Source: Cardinalis cardinalis (taxonomy: Eukaryota > Chordata > Aves > Passeriformes > Cardinalidae). Taken from it: a stretch of DNA of 64,000 nt. A program made the translations under genes and the position numbers. Numbering within the stretch: the stretch's first letter is position 1; every line of letters begins with the position of its first letter. Under the pieces are notes generated by a model that saw nothing but the letters and a program-made list of their open reading frames with translations, ran no database searches and was not told the DNA's origin. Shown piece by piece: positions 1 to 12,949 of the stretch. The stretch lies in assembly GCA_014549065.1 (NCBI GenBank), contig JACDOX010000043.1, positions 4,876,955 to 4,940,954 of the forward strand, in the 5' to 3' direction.

Positions 1-3000
1 TTTCTGGGTTATTTTATTCACTCTGCAGATTCAACCATGGAAAAATCAGGGCCCTCACATACTACTCACCAAAATCACAGGAGCTAACACTTTTTGATAA
101 CATCAATCTACCTAAAAGAGAGGTTTTAAATCAGATTTTTGCAAAAATATACAGTTTGTGACTTTCAGCATTTATAAGGCAGTCATATCATTGTATGACT
201 AGATGTTTAACAGACATTACCTAATATGTATTACTACATATTTATATTTAAATATTACATGAATTTTTTGGTTAATATAGAGTGCATTTAGTAACAGACT
301 GAAATTTACATACAGTATAAAGAAAAATTTATATTTTAATTGTAGTCTAATAGGAGTAATCAAGCATGAAGAACTGTGACAGCAAAACTTAAATATCTTG
401 TGTATCACAGACACATCTGTTCCTATGTATTTGAGGATGACATTTTTTCAGTATCATGGAACAGATTTTTAATGGCATAACACTACATTTTGCTATTGGC
501 TCCACCTATAAGTAATATAACACATGTTTAAAATAATTTTATTCTTATCTGTAAACAATAAGCCCTATTTTGGCATTTGTAGTTGTATTGTAAAACCACT
601 CTGTCTAGAATTCCTTTTGTCTCCTATGACAGCAAGCAGAGTTTATCGTAAAACAGAACTACATGTATTTTTATGTCAAAATGAGATAAGCCTCAAATAT
701 GTCATGTTCCAGGTTCCAAATAACACTTTACTATGTCATGTGGGAGAGAGCTTAAACAAAGACTGTGGCCAAGAGGAGACATGGAACAAACACCATTTGC
801 CACTTACATGCTCATTAAGACTGCACGACTACCTCACTAAGGGAATCATCTGGATGCTAGGATCAATGCTAAGAAATTACATTCCCTTTATATCTCTTTT
901 TCTCTCCCTTTTTCCCCCTCTTTTTTCTCCCCTCTATTTGAAACAGAAACATTTCTTCACAAATCAATGTTTTCTTTCAGAAGGTTCACAAGATTAACCA
1001 CATATGCTAGACTACTGTAAATTTCTTCCTGAGAATCAGGTGCCAATGGCACTTCTCTGGAAGAATCCATTACTTCTAGATATTGCATGGCAAGTTCATG
1101 TTTTTCTTACATGAAATTGCCACCAGTAGAAACTTAACTTGGTGGATTTTGCTTCCACTGTTTTAGTGACATAACCCAATTTCCAAATGATCAATTTTCT
1201 GATTATTCAGTCCCACATTCAATGGAGTGCAAATGATGTTGGAACACTTGATGTAGCCTCCAGTGCATGGTATAAATCAGATGAACTTAGTTGCTAAAAA
1301 TAGCTGGTCTCTCTGAATTTCCAGTTTAATGTTTGCATGACCATATTTACATTTCCTTTTTATGGCACAGAGTAGAGTAAGTAAAGAAAACTGATGCAAT
1401 TGGTAAAGACATAAAGAAAATAATGCGGCCTAGAAGCTTAAGTACATTTCACACACTTAGGAAAACCAAGTAAATTTAAGAATGCATCCACACCTATTAG
1501 TACTTATGAAGGGAAAAAAAACATCTGTTCCACAGTGCCACATGAGGTTTGTGCCTTACGCCAGATTCTGCTCCATCTGTAATGACCACTTCCCTGCAGT
1601 TGCCAACTGAGTTGGATTCACAGGGTAACTCATACCATCTTGTCAAAGTAATGCACATGTAGCTTCAGCTGGAGTTATAAATTTATTTATTTGTTATATT
1701 TGTCCCTTTGCTTCACCTTCATCTGTCATAACAAGAAAAAAAAGTGACGCGTCCCATCCTTCACCTGAAGAAAATTGTAATCCCTTTCAATAGTTTTGGG
1801 TTCCTTTTTTTCCATTTCAGGTTTCTTTACCAGCTAAAGAACTTCAGTTAGTGTTTACAAGAGTTTATCTGATCCTGGTGTTTGTTCAACTGTGTCATTT
1901 ACTTTTACAACTGCAACAGAAACTTGTACCAAAGCCTGTGAAAGCTAAGTCTCTGAAGAGCCAAGTATTGACTGGAAATGTTACAAAGGTAAAACAAATA
2001 AAGGAAAACCAAGTTCATGCGGACAAACAATAAAGTAAGTGCTGTGTATTCAGCTTCTTCCTGGAAAACTTCTCATAGTTTCTACACTTCAGTGTAGGAA
2101 ACACCCACACGTGTGTGTTTGTATGTGTGCAGACTGTTTATCTAGCACACATGTATATAATGATCTAGTGTATGGGTATGTTGATGGGAAACACCTGTCT
2201 CCTCCTACTGCTAAAACCCCCCATATCTTCAGCTGCATGCATTATGACATATTTCCTGAAGGACTTCCTAGCCTTCTAACGAGTCAGAAATCCTAACGAG
2301 ACTGAATAAAAAAAGGAAACCTGAATTATATTTTATGTTTCCTTATCTGAAAATAAAAATGTTCTTCCCATAGAAATTTATGTAAAACTATTTGCTACAA
2401 GGTTGGGTGTTTTTTCTTTTAAAAATGCAAAATTTCAAGTGAGACTGAAATTCTACCTACCAAAATGATCCCTGTTGTCTTTACACAACATTGTATATTC
2501 GTAAACTTCTCTGACAAAGATAATGGGGAGAGATGGACTAAAATGTAAGCAGTAATGGAAGTAAGACTACCCAAAAGAGTTAAGAACAGAATATCTAGCC
2601 TGGCCAGTACAGACATTACCAGCAATGGGAGGTTATTGCTTACCACTTAAAATCAGTTTATCAGCAATTCTGCTAATCTACATCAAAAATGAGATAGAGG
2701 GGAATAATAGAAGTCTCATATTGTATTTTTTTTACTTGAGTAATATTTTAATTCTAGATCTATTGTCGTCATCAGAAGCTCTGTGTTTGCTTCCGGTCAT
2801 TCTGCATTAGAAAGGGCATTGAGATAGGAGGAGGTGTTAAGAGATTGGCAACATGAATGATACGGACACAAAATTTTTCCATGTGAAAAGGTCAGTTAGA
2901 AAGCTGATGAAAAAGCGTGACCTACAAATATATAAAAGAACAAATCCTTGGGTCACAGTACTTTTACTATTGGGAAAATTAGGCACCAGGATGAAGGAAA

Positions 3001-6000
3001 TTTTGTACATTGCATAGGGTTCATCTGTGCAAGTGAGTGTCTAAAAATACTGCAAAAGAGAAAAAATTAGCATTTTTTTTAATTGTAGAATGATTAACAT
3101 TTAGTGTGAATAAATAAAATATTCAGATTTTCTAGGCTAAGTAATACACACAATAAAGAGAGTTTTGGCATACTCATACACAGGAACTACTGAAGATCTT
3201 GAGGAGATTATCTCTTAAGGACAATTATACTGTAACCACCAAATTTCTTACTGTTCCCATTCAAATATTTGCTGCTGACTGCTGGCAGACACCAAGAGCT
3301 GGATTAGCTTGCAAGGACCACCCATGTGCAGAAGTATAACTGCCCCTACTGCTAAGGGCACCAGACTGGCGTTTGTGCCAGACCCCTCTAGGTGGGCAGG
3401 AGCCTCTATTTTTCACTCTTATTATCATTTTTTGCCCCATGAAGAAAGGTGCTTTAGAGTATTAAATTATGTTTCCACAAATTAGAGAAGTTTTCAGTTG
3501 ATACTCACAAATTCCTTTCATAGAGACAACTGAAACACAAAATGACTTGAAGATTATTAGGTTTCTAGGGCACAGAAATCAATTGGATTTACTAGTTCCA
3601 ATAGGAAATGTCCGTTTTCCATAAAAAAAAAACCAAACAAACAACAATTCAGATCCACAATGGAAAAAAACAAATTCTAGAATACCATAAAAGAAAGATT
3701 AATATGTTACCCTTGTACTACTTTTCTTATTTAACAAGGTATCTAGAAATTAATTACAACATTTGGACATGGTACATGCTGAACTTGCGTCAGCTTGTTC
3801 CTGATGTATTCGGTATCAGATTGAATGATAGGTCTATTTATAGTGCTCCCAGAATTTGTGATACATCAGGGAATTACAAGCCAGATACTTCTGACATTTA
3901 CATAAATATTCATGGCCATCTACAATTTGTAAATCAAACTGAGTATTTCCTGGCATTTATGGTAAGTGCAATCTTTTTATGCATCCCAAGAGATGCTAGT
4001 GTCTGGGCCTAGCTCCATCTCAAAGGCTGGCTTTGTGTGGTGATGTTTTAGCCACAAACAGCAAAGCCTAGCCATTTATTTACTGTAAACTGTAGCAAAC
4101 CTAGTCATCATACTTTACTTCACTCTGTATGAAGGAATGTTTCCTGTGGTTATTTATAGAAGATCTGGCTTTGGCTGTCAGATCTTTTGCTTAAGCATAA
4201 ATTCGAAAAAAAATGTTTATAAAATACCTATAGATATACATCTGTTTTCTGTTTATTTCACACTAAATCACTTTCAAGGCTGCAGCAAGAACCACAAAAT
4301 CCCACTGAAGGAGCACTCAGGTAACACTAATTGGAAGAAGGAATAAGAAACACTGACAGATTCAACCTGTCCCACTGTGATAGATTCACTTAGCCTATCT
4401 CTATGATGAACGGCTATATATAAAAAAAAATAATCAAAAGCTGAAACCTATGAACATGTTACTTCTCTGCAGTTTTTTTTCTTGCTTTTTGGGACCTAAG
4501 GACTGAAGCTTGTCTTCCTGAGCTGTTAGGATATGGTATTGAGATTATATTTATTCACTATTAGGCAGTTTTGACAAGGAGATAAATCTGCAGCAACACA
4601 GAGTTAAGTGTGATTCACTTGCACCTGCTCTCCTACTGCTACCTAATCTGACTTGAAATGTGCCTTGCTATTTTGCCACTTTTCCCAAGACTTCAAGTCA
4701 ACATTGCCAAATGTCTGAATTGGATAGATGATATTTTGGCATGTAAATTCATCTAAAAAAATCTGAGTGAGGTTCAAAACATCTCTTTAGTGGTGACATG
4801 GCATTCTATGAATTACAAAATACGAAAAGCTAAATAAGAAATTAAATGTGGGATTCATCGTGTTCACTAGAAAAGTTCACACTTATGCATTCAAATATTT
4901 TATTTCCCAGAAAATGTTGAATGACTGGTCAAATAGAACCAAGATATTTCCAGTGAGATGGGACTGTAATGCCTAATAAATAAAATAATAAACTTTAATC
5001 TGGTTTCTATTTCCATTTCATCACCAAGCTTGTAACACTAAAAAGTTTTAATATTATGCTCTTTTCACTAAGCCAGCTTTGACATAATTAAGAAATCCCC
5101 TTAGAGAAGGAATTCCTGAAAACTGCTGTTTAAGAGAGATATACCACTTTCCAGCCCAGTTTCCAAGAGTTTAGTGGCTTGGAGTACAATTATCTGGCAG
5201 GAGGGAATCTGCCTTCTTATGTACGAATGCCATGAGCAGCTGGCTGCAGAAGTGGTGTTGGCAATAGCTTCAGCCACATGACTGTTCCTCTAGTCCAGGG
5301 AACTATGCCAAATGGCAGCCAAAGAAGAAAAACAGAAAGAAAGCAGAACAAAAGAAAATCACATCACCCAACAAAGAACCTCTCTTTCTTTTCCAGATGA
5401 AGGTACAAATGTCACGATTACTGTTTCAGGAATTGTATCTCCACAGCTAACTGAATGAAGATGTAGTTCTGACAATGTAATAATTTAGCAAACTCACTAA
5501 TAATTTGATTATTCAATTTAATGCAAATTATTGACTGCGCCATTTCTCTATAAAACCCATTTTACTTTGGAGCTTACCATCTCTACAAAATTGTCTCCAC
5601 AGAAAGGTTTTACTCAGCAGATAGTCACTGTGCTTTTCACAAAATAGATTAAACAACTCACATATGGTGGAAAAAGAAGACTTAAGGACAACCCAGGCAG
5701 ATCCTGATGCCTCTGGAGAATCTTCTAAGTGGTCCTGAGGACCTGTCACTAGGTCAGTGGGAGGTGTGTTTGGTATCTAGCAGGACTGAGTGTCAATAAC
5801 ATGTTCTTATTCATACATCTCAGTAATGTGCAGGCAACTTTGATAGGTGCTTTAGTTCCTCATCCATGTGTGACAGCATTTAGAGATCATGAAAAAAGCT
5901 CCTGAAACCTCTATCTCTATTGATTCTTTAGAGGTTTCATGGGGCTCTAAAATGTAACTGTGCTGCTACTAAGATATAGTTTTTACAGTCACATTTAGTG

Positions 6001-7104
6001 CTGTTTTTCTGAGCAAATCTAAAAGCAGCAGGAAAACTGCGTCCTTATTTGCATTTCAGTAAGGGAAGTGTGCTTTAATTTAGAGTGACTCAAGGTTTTA
6101 AAATGAAAGGAAAAAAAAGGGAGAGGGGAAACAAAAAAGAAAAGAAGTGAACTAATCTGTGTGTTATGGAAACAAAAATAAAGATGTTCCCTTTTTTTGT
6201 ATTGGAGTAGAAGAATGTTCATCTTCCAGAGAACACAGTGGGTACACACCCCCACAAAACCAAACAACCCTTCTCCTCCAGCCTGCAAGAAGTTATGTAG
6301 ATTGTGAACAGTCTTGGTGGTCTCCTGAGTCTCCTATCTGCGTAGAACTGACTCCCAGCCTTGGTTCTATATCTAATTCTGTGAATAATTGCGTTTCTAG
6401 CATAGAGTCAATCATAAGTGTATCTACCAGCTCTTTTAGGCTACTTTGTTTTCGTTCAGTTCAATTAGCTGAAGTTTTAAGACATGATTTAATTGATGGA
6501 ACAGATGGAGTAAGAAGAGCTAAGTGACGTAACTGCATTACATTCCAGCTCTTCCTAGAAAAATTGCGTTGTTTCAAGTCATATTTTTCCCCTAACCTGG
6601 GAAAACTTGCATCAGCTGGAGTCTTCTTTTACCTTCTGAAAGCATTTCCTGATGAGCAAAGAAATTCAATTCACTACTTTCCTATAAGATGGCATTCTTA
6701 ATTTGCCTGTAAGGGGCATCAGTGTATCACAGAATCTCCTAGAAATTAAGAATATAAATTAAAACATGACAGTCTATTTAATCAATGGATTATGAGTATC
6801 TCACAAAAGAAAAATTCTGGTTTTTTCCAAAATGTAAGAAAAGAAAATTTAAATTTATGGCAAACGTCACAATTTAAATGGTTTGCTGAACAATATTCAC
6901 CATGGAATGCATGGACAGCGCTATCAGATAAATAGTTTTAGAAACCAAAGTCCCTTGACATCAAATGTTTGAGTACCATGAGCAGAACTGTCAGTTGACA
7001 TAAACAAGGTTATTAACTTGCATAGGCACTGAGTACTGTAAAATTTTGTAGTAGATTTCTAAATATAACCTACAGTGCGAATGGAGCCATGGCAGTGACA
7101 TGTC
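1..7104. other. AT-rich DNA with no supported gene
   Basis: No recognisable gene, RNA or dispersed repeat was seen on either strand. Open frames such as 524-997 (+, 157 codons), 3608-4012 (+, 134 codons) and 6159-6527 (+, 122 codons) show no domain, repeat or family resemblance and look like chance frames. A pure pyrimidine tract lies at 893-935. Short GT/AC-rich patches occur near 2105-2160. An exon-shaped block at 1821-2034 is discussed under findings. Confidence 0.6.
893..935 (+). repeat. 43-nt pure polypyrimidine tract
   Basis: Every base from 893 to 935 is C or T, with T-runs and C-runs mixed. Mirror-like homopyrimidine runs can adopt triplex DNA, and this is also the composition of a strong polypyrimidine tract, but no well-placed AG acceptor follows immediately. 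It is most simply low-complexity DNA. Confidence 0.85.
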
Positions 7105-7105
7105 A

Positions 7106-7147
<42 letters not shown>
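7105..7147. repeat. (TA)n microsatellite
   Basis: A pure alternating AT run covers 7112-7140 (29 bp) and is flanked by imperfect TA units interrupted by C at both ends. It is a length-unstable simple repeat and self-complementary, so cruciform or slippage artefacts in assembly are possible. No gene context. Confidence 0.95.
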
Positions 7148-9668
7148 AAGATTTTTATTTCTTCTCTTAGAGACTTACAGTTAAAATAAACAGCAATATG
7201 AAAGAATACAGCTCAAATTCAGTAATACAACTATGATGTTTTTCTTTAAATTATCTTCCACCTCATCCTAGTTCTTAAAAGCTCCTGAAAAGTAAACATG
7301 TAACACTCTAGGGTAACACAAAATTCATTCACACCTCTGGACTTATGCTAAATGTTCCTTGGGTTTTTTTTGTTTAATCAACAACTTAAAAGAATATTTT
7401 CACTTTGCTATATTGAAAAATTAGAAAAAGTGCAATATGTACATAATGAAAATAATCAGACCCTATATTAACATGTTACGTGGAACATGTCTCTTTTTTT
7501 GTCCTTAAAGCAATTAGATACATAAATAGAAATATAAATAGATAAAGATATATTGATATAAATTTGTAAAAGAAACATAAGCAGCTTACTTTAAGCAAAA
7601 AAATCCCCTACAATAAGATTTCTTAAGGGAATCTAAAATGAACTCTATGATCTAATTTTGAACAGATTCTAATACCTTTAACTGTTATTATTCTTTTTGT
7701 CATAAACCTAGGGACTGGTATGCTCTGTATGAACAGGCTAACTTTTACAAAAGAAAATACTGAGAGAAGTAAACTGTACCTAGAGAGTTCTTTTTAATAA
7801 TATACATACAGTGTTTGGTATCAGTAATCTTACATAAAGCATTTATACTCTGAGGCATTTTGTGTTGTACATGTGTGCAAATAATTTTGAATGTTGCACT
7901 GATTAAAAAGGTTTTATTAAAATTATATGTTGTAAGTTTTTCCCTTAATTATATGCAAATAGGAGGATCATAACAGTTTTTATTTGAAAATTTACAAGAA
8001 TCTGTAAGGAAGGAATCTGTAATAAATGTAAGGAAGTTGAAGAACAAATATTGATTCAATTACCAAAAGTATTGTGACAAATAATAGAAATCAAGCATTG
8101 CTACTGCTATTTTTAAAAATAGTTTAGGAAAAAATACAATCTGTGTGTTTTTCTCATTCACTAAACTTACTTTCAAAAATGTTTAACTCAAAAATAATTA
8201 AGCAATATGATTTTCTGGCAAAAGCCCCACAACTACAAATATTGATTCAGGTTTGGTATTCTGTATCAGTGTGTTGAATTTTTTATTTAAATATGCTTAC
8301 TTATTATAAGTACTGAGAATACTTAGAATTAATATTTTCATAACAACACTGACATAAACATTAATCTACCTTTACCCCCAGCTTGGTATGCCAAAAATAT
8401 TCAAAGTTATCATTTACTTGAAAAGTGCAGTTTCATACACTTCCATGATCACTTGTTCATAGTATTTTTTCTTATAGAGAAACAATACCTTTTTTTCCTG
8501 ATATACCATGTTCAAGCAAAACCTTCACAAGCTCAAGAGAGTCACAATTAATACAAGCCATTTCCAATTTTTTTATATACTGTAATTCTCTAGAAGAATA
8601 AAAAAGATCCACAGTTGCAACTATTACCACTGTCAATTACACCATAAGCCACCAGAAGAGATACCTGTAGGACTTCAAAAAGCGAAATCTCATCTTATTT
8701 CTTGGAGATGGACGAGGCATATAGGCTCCAAAAGGATCCCACAGAAAGGCCATGGGAAAAGCTAATTCTAAAACTGTCTAATAAGTATATCCCTGAGGGG
8801 ACACAGGACAGTAGTGCTGGAAGTGCCCACACTAATCATGAAACGCTCGTAACTGTGTAAGGGTATGTCCTATTCCTATGGTATGCTTTGGCAGAGATGT
8901 GGCTGGCTGAGAGCACAGGCTAAAGGGATAACTGGGATTTCCTGCTGTGTGAGGCTTGCCCTTTGCATAAACATCTCCTATATTCAGGGCTCTTATCGCA
9001 TTATTCAAGTGAGAACTCTTATGGTAAACCCTCAGATAGTTACAGCAGCCACTAAAGAGCACAGAACTATGGAGCTAAGAGAGACCAGAAATAGCCAATG
9101 CTCTGATTATTCACTGCTGCCCAGACAAAACCCCTCAAATTCTTAACAGTCTGTTCAAAGTATTTTAATATGGGGTCTATTTGAACAACCTGTTCCAACT
9201 GACATTAGGCAGCTATGAGTATGGAGAGGAAAAATAGCCAAATGAACAAAAAACCCCCAAATTAAAATCTGCTGCATCCCGCAATGTGTGCCCCCAGCAC
9301 AGCAAGGAGCTAGTGAACAGGGAGCAAAGCTGCTATTGGAAACACAATTACAAAGCCCTCATTGCCTCTTTGTTTAATTCTTAACCATTTTCAAGTGTGT
9401 CTTCCATCCTCACAGTTTCTTAAGAGAATCAATTTATAACATTAAGCAGCTTTCCTGAGAGGGCTTAATGATCTACAAGAGATCAGCCACTCTAAGAAAG
9501 GACATCTCTGTCTGGTAGATAATTTTCAGGCCTCTTCTCAGCCTTTCTCAATGACATTACTCCTGTGTTGTATTACCACCAGTGATGCTGAGAACTGAAC
9601 TGGTTCCTTCCTACCTGAGGTCACTGCAGTTCAGTATCTTTTTGTTGTTTGTTTGGCTGGCTGGGTTT
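7148..9668. other. AT-rich DNA with no supported gene
   Basis: Only diverged A/T-rich sequence is visible. There is a loosely repeated AAATA/GATA-like patch near 7510-7570 and overlapping chance frames near 8832-9146 on both strands. No dispersed repeat was recognised. A G/T-rich low-complexity stretch (about 9640-9674) leads directly into the inverted repeat at 9669. Confidence 0.55.
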
Positions 9669-9738
9669 GGCTTGAATAAAAAATGAATAATAAATCAAAA
9701 CTTCTTTTTGATTTAGTATTCATTTTTTTATTCAAGCC
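9669..9738. repeat. Near-perfect inverted repeat (33-bp arms, ~4-nt loop)
   Basis: The left arm 9669-9700 begins GGCTTGAATAAAAAATG. The right arm 9705-9738 reads as its reverse complement, ending ATTCAAGCC. Across the arms I count one substitution (A versus C in the reverse-complemented right arm) and one extra T in a T-run, with a CTTC turn between them. The duplex is strongly A/T-rich apart from the GGCTTG base. It may have arisen by template switching during replication or be the core of a small hairpin-type element. A microRNA precursor is possible but the composition argues against it. Confidence 0.9.
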
Positions 9739-11829
9739 TCAACTCTCGCATACAATTGTTTCAGCCTACCTTCAGCAGTGCTAAAAGCAAGCGGCTCTTA
9801 CCCTGGCTACAATCTCTCAACACTGGTAGGCAGAGTATTCTCCCTTCCAGTGATATTGAAAAAAAATAAATTCAGATACTTTTATTCATAATAAATGTGA
9901 TCAAGAAGAAACTGAGTATTCACCCGGAACATCGTTGAAGATAAAAATTTAGAATTACTCGGGGCTTTACCAGAAAAGTTCAGAGACTTAGAAAAATTAA
10001 TTTCTAGGGATAAATTACAACTATCCATCAATTATCTGATAAAATGTACTGTTTTCATGGTAAAGTGTACTATGAGTAAGTACACTCTTTAGAAACATTA
10101 CAAATATGACTGCCTATATTTTTCTCCTTGGAGGAACCATTTTTCTCCTTTTACACTGACAAATGTGCTACAGAATGAACTGATAATATCATCACATAAT
10201 AAGTTTTCAATGTGTGGGATTCATAGGTGAAAGCCTGAAGGCCAAAAGCAATTTTTTTGTTTGAGCAGTTAAAAGTATTGACTATATAATTGAATTAAAA
10301 TAATGTAGCAACTAATTTTCAAAGGAATAGAATTACAGGGGTTAGTAAGGTGCTTTCTGAGTATCGTAAGCTATAGTCTTCTTCAAAATCATTATATCAT
10401 TAACGTCTGACTGATTAATAGATCACTTTAGGCATGCCTGAATAATACTGAATGTGAGTTTTGCCAAGATCAATATTTCTCTTCTAGTAAATAAAGCCAG
10501 GGTAGGCTGCATTTTTATAATTGTATCCTAACTATCTTAATATTGCCAGGTTTTTTTCCTTTTCACATTCTGTTTCTAAAAAGGATTTTGTACATCACAT
10601 TCATGCAGCAGCAACACTTGCCTTTTTATTTCTTCTAATAAAGAAAACTGAACCAAATAATCTGAACACACTTATTGTGAGCTCTCTTTCCTCCTTGGTG
10701 CCTTTACTTCACTGTGGCAAAGTCTTTTAATGAAGACAACCACAGTAAGGTCACAGAAATAAGCCTCTTACGAGATTAGTAAAGACTAAATTTATACCTT
10801 GATATCAAAACCACTTATTGTCACTCTGTAGTGGCATGCAGTAAATCACTGTACCAAAACACGTCACAGTGCTTACAGAAATTCAAAGAAATGAAGAAGT
10901 AAATAAGTCTGTAATACACCTTGACTTTTACAGAGAGGTTGCTAGACTCTTCCATCCATTTCCCTTTTCTTTCAGACCAAAACATTTCTAGAAACACTCA
11001 AATAACATAAAAGTATTTGACATGAAGCTGCTTCTTTTTTTAAGTGGTTTTTTTTTGAAAAAAATAGCTCAATAGTGTGAGGAAACAAACTCATAATTTT
11101 ATATAAAAGGGATATAATCAATCATTGCATTGAATGATAATCCACACCTCTTACAGAAATGAATGCTGTAACAAAAAATTTTGGTCCCATATCTTTGACA
11201 TTCTATACAGCTTTGTGATTGCAACTTCTGCTCTACATTTTTTGACAGATAGTGGAATATCAGCCCCACACTCCCAGTTGCTTAATGGTACCCCTGTAGT
11301 CTGCTATGATGGCTTGATGGCTTCAGATTTACAGGATCCACAAAAGGTGAATTTTTTAGAAACATTTTCACTATTCCTCCACATATGTCAACTGCCACTT
11401 TATATAGAAAATTTTCATATCAATAAGTAGCAAAATAATATTTAGCATAATTAAAAAATTGAAACTTGAAGTAATAATGAGCACATAAACCCACAAGAAA
11501 TTAGAGTTTATTTTGGTCAGTTGAAATTAGGTAAGTGTAAAACCTCCTGTAAGTAACTATGTCTGGTCATAAGCATAAATGCCCTCACAAGACGCAGTAT
11601 ACTTTCCTATTTTGACAGGTGAAGTGGTAGTAGATGTAGGAAGCAGAATAGAAAAAGGACTATGAGGATACTTTTAAGCTGAGGGCTTTCCTGCATTCTC
11701 CCTTTCTGGCTCCTGCACAGTCATGCTCCCTCTCTGGGCAGCCTTCCCAAAGCCTGTATGCTCTGTGTGGTTCTATTGTATTCAATGTTGTAGCTTGAGA
11801 AAAATGATCTTACAGTTCCTATTGTGACA
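9739..11829. other. AT-rich DNA with no supported gene
   Basis: No recognisable gene or repeat. An exon-shaped segment at 11249-11346 (+), with an acceptor-like TTTTTTGACAG before it and AAG/GTGAAT after it, is weak and treated under findings. T-runs near 11030-11060 are simple low complexity. Confidence 0.55.
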
Positions 11830-12949
11830 GTGGCAATGGCATGGCTGAGTTGGGGTCTACTGGTCAAACTGAAGAAAAAGAAGGAACTGCACAAAAAGAT
11901 GAAGCTAGGATGGGTGACACAGGAAGAGTATAGAGAAGGATGATTATTTAGAATGGGGTCAGAAAACCAAGGCAAAGCTGGAGCTGAACTTGGCAAGGAA
12001 CACACAGAATACCAAGAAGGGTTCCTATGGGTATGTTAATCAGAAGAGGAAGGTCAAAATAGGAGCAATGGCCCCTGTTGAACAAGGCTGTAAAACTGGT
12101 AACAAGGATGAGGAATAAAGCTAAAATACTCAGCAATATTTTTGCCTCATGCTTCAGTGATATCCTCTCTTCCCACACTTCTCAAGTGGATGGACAGAAG
12201 GATGGGAACTTGGGGAGCAAAGTCCCTCCCACTGTAAGTAAAGATCAGATTGGTGATCGCCTGAAGAACCTGAATGTACATAAGCCAGTGGGCCCTGGTG
12301 AGATGCATCCCAGAGTCCTGAGGGAAATGGCAGCTGTAGGTGCCAAGCCACTCTCCATGATCAGTCATGAAAAGTGAAAGGTCATGGCAGTCCAGTGAAG
12401 TCCCAGGAGGCTGGAAAAGGAGAAACATTGTGCCCATGTTTCAAAAGGATAGAAAGAAGAACTCTGGAGGTATCAAGCAGTCAGCCAGCACAGGAAGGAC
12501 ATAGACCTCTTGGAGCAAGTCCAGAGGAGGTCACAAGGATAATAAGAGGGATGGGTGGATCTCCTGTGAGGAAAGACTGAGATAACTGTGTTTGCTCAGC
12601 TTGGAAAAGAGAAGGCTTTGGGGTGACCTTACATTACCTGAAGGGAGCTATAAGGAGTATAAGAGCAACAAGGAGTGACAGGACAAGGGGGAATGGTTTC
12701 AAACAGAAAGAGAGTAGGTTTAGATTAGGTATCAGAGGAAGTTCTTTGCTGTGAAGGTGGTGCAGCAGTGGAACAGATTGCCCAGAGAAGTTGTGGATGC
12801 CACATCCCTGGAAGTGTTCAAACCCAGACTGGATGGCGATCTGACTAACCTGGTCTAGGGGAAGGTGCCCCTGCCCATGGCAGCAAGGTCAGAACTAGAT
12901 GATATTTAAGGTCCCTTCTAATTCAAATATGTTTCTATGGTTCTATGAT
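11830..12949 (+). mobile_element. CR1 LINE, 5'-truncated and internally deleted
   Basis: This is a non-LTR retrotransposon remnant. About 11860-12450 matches the part of CR1 ORF2 that links the endonuclease to reverse transcriptase. The clearest sign is the frame at 12291-12332 reading GPGEMHPRVLREMA, a recognisable form of the CR1 reverse-transcriptase segment normally written GPDGIHPRVLREL. A degraded PIFKKG-like motif follows at 12432-12447. The element then jumps, at about 12450-12480, to the conserved 3' part (GGAC..AGACCTCTTGGAGC..GTCCAGAGGAGG onward), so most of the polymerase domain including the catalytic YADD region is absent. The 3' end carries AAGGTCCCTTCTAATTC and two tail units, TTCTATGG and TTCTATGA. 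Stops and frameshifts make it non-functional. The 5' limit is approximate. Confidence 0.95.

Noticed and set aside
524..997. Longest plus-strand open frame (157 codons)
   Set aside because: No recognisable domain or family, it crosses a polypyrimidine tract that gives a Ser/Leu/Phe/Pro run, and no promoter or splice context. Frames of this length are expected occasionally in 64 kb.
3608..4012. 134-codon plus-strand frame with a strong ATG/GTAAGT donor at 3961/3962
   Set aside because: The donor is good but no convincing acceptor was found upstream and the peptide resembles nothing I know.
6159..6527. 122-codon plus-strand frame rich in Ser
   Set aside because: No family resemblance, no splice sites at sensible places; a minus-strand frame overlaps its start.
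12147..12437. Minus-strand frames over the CR1 copy
   Set aside because: The plus strand carries the recognisable CR1 reverse-transcriptase segment; the minus frames are antisense shadows.
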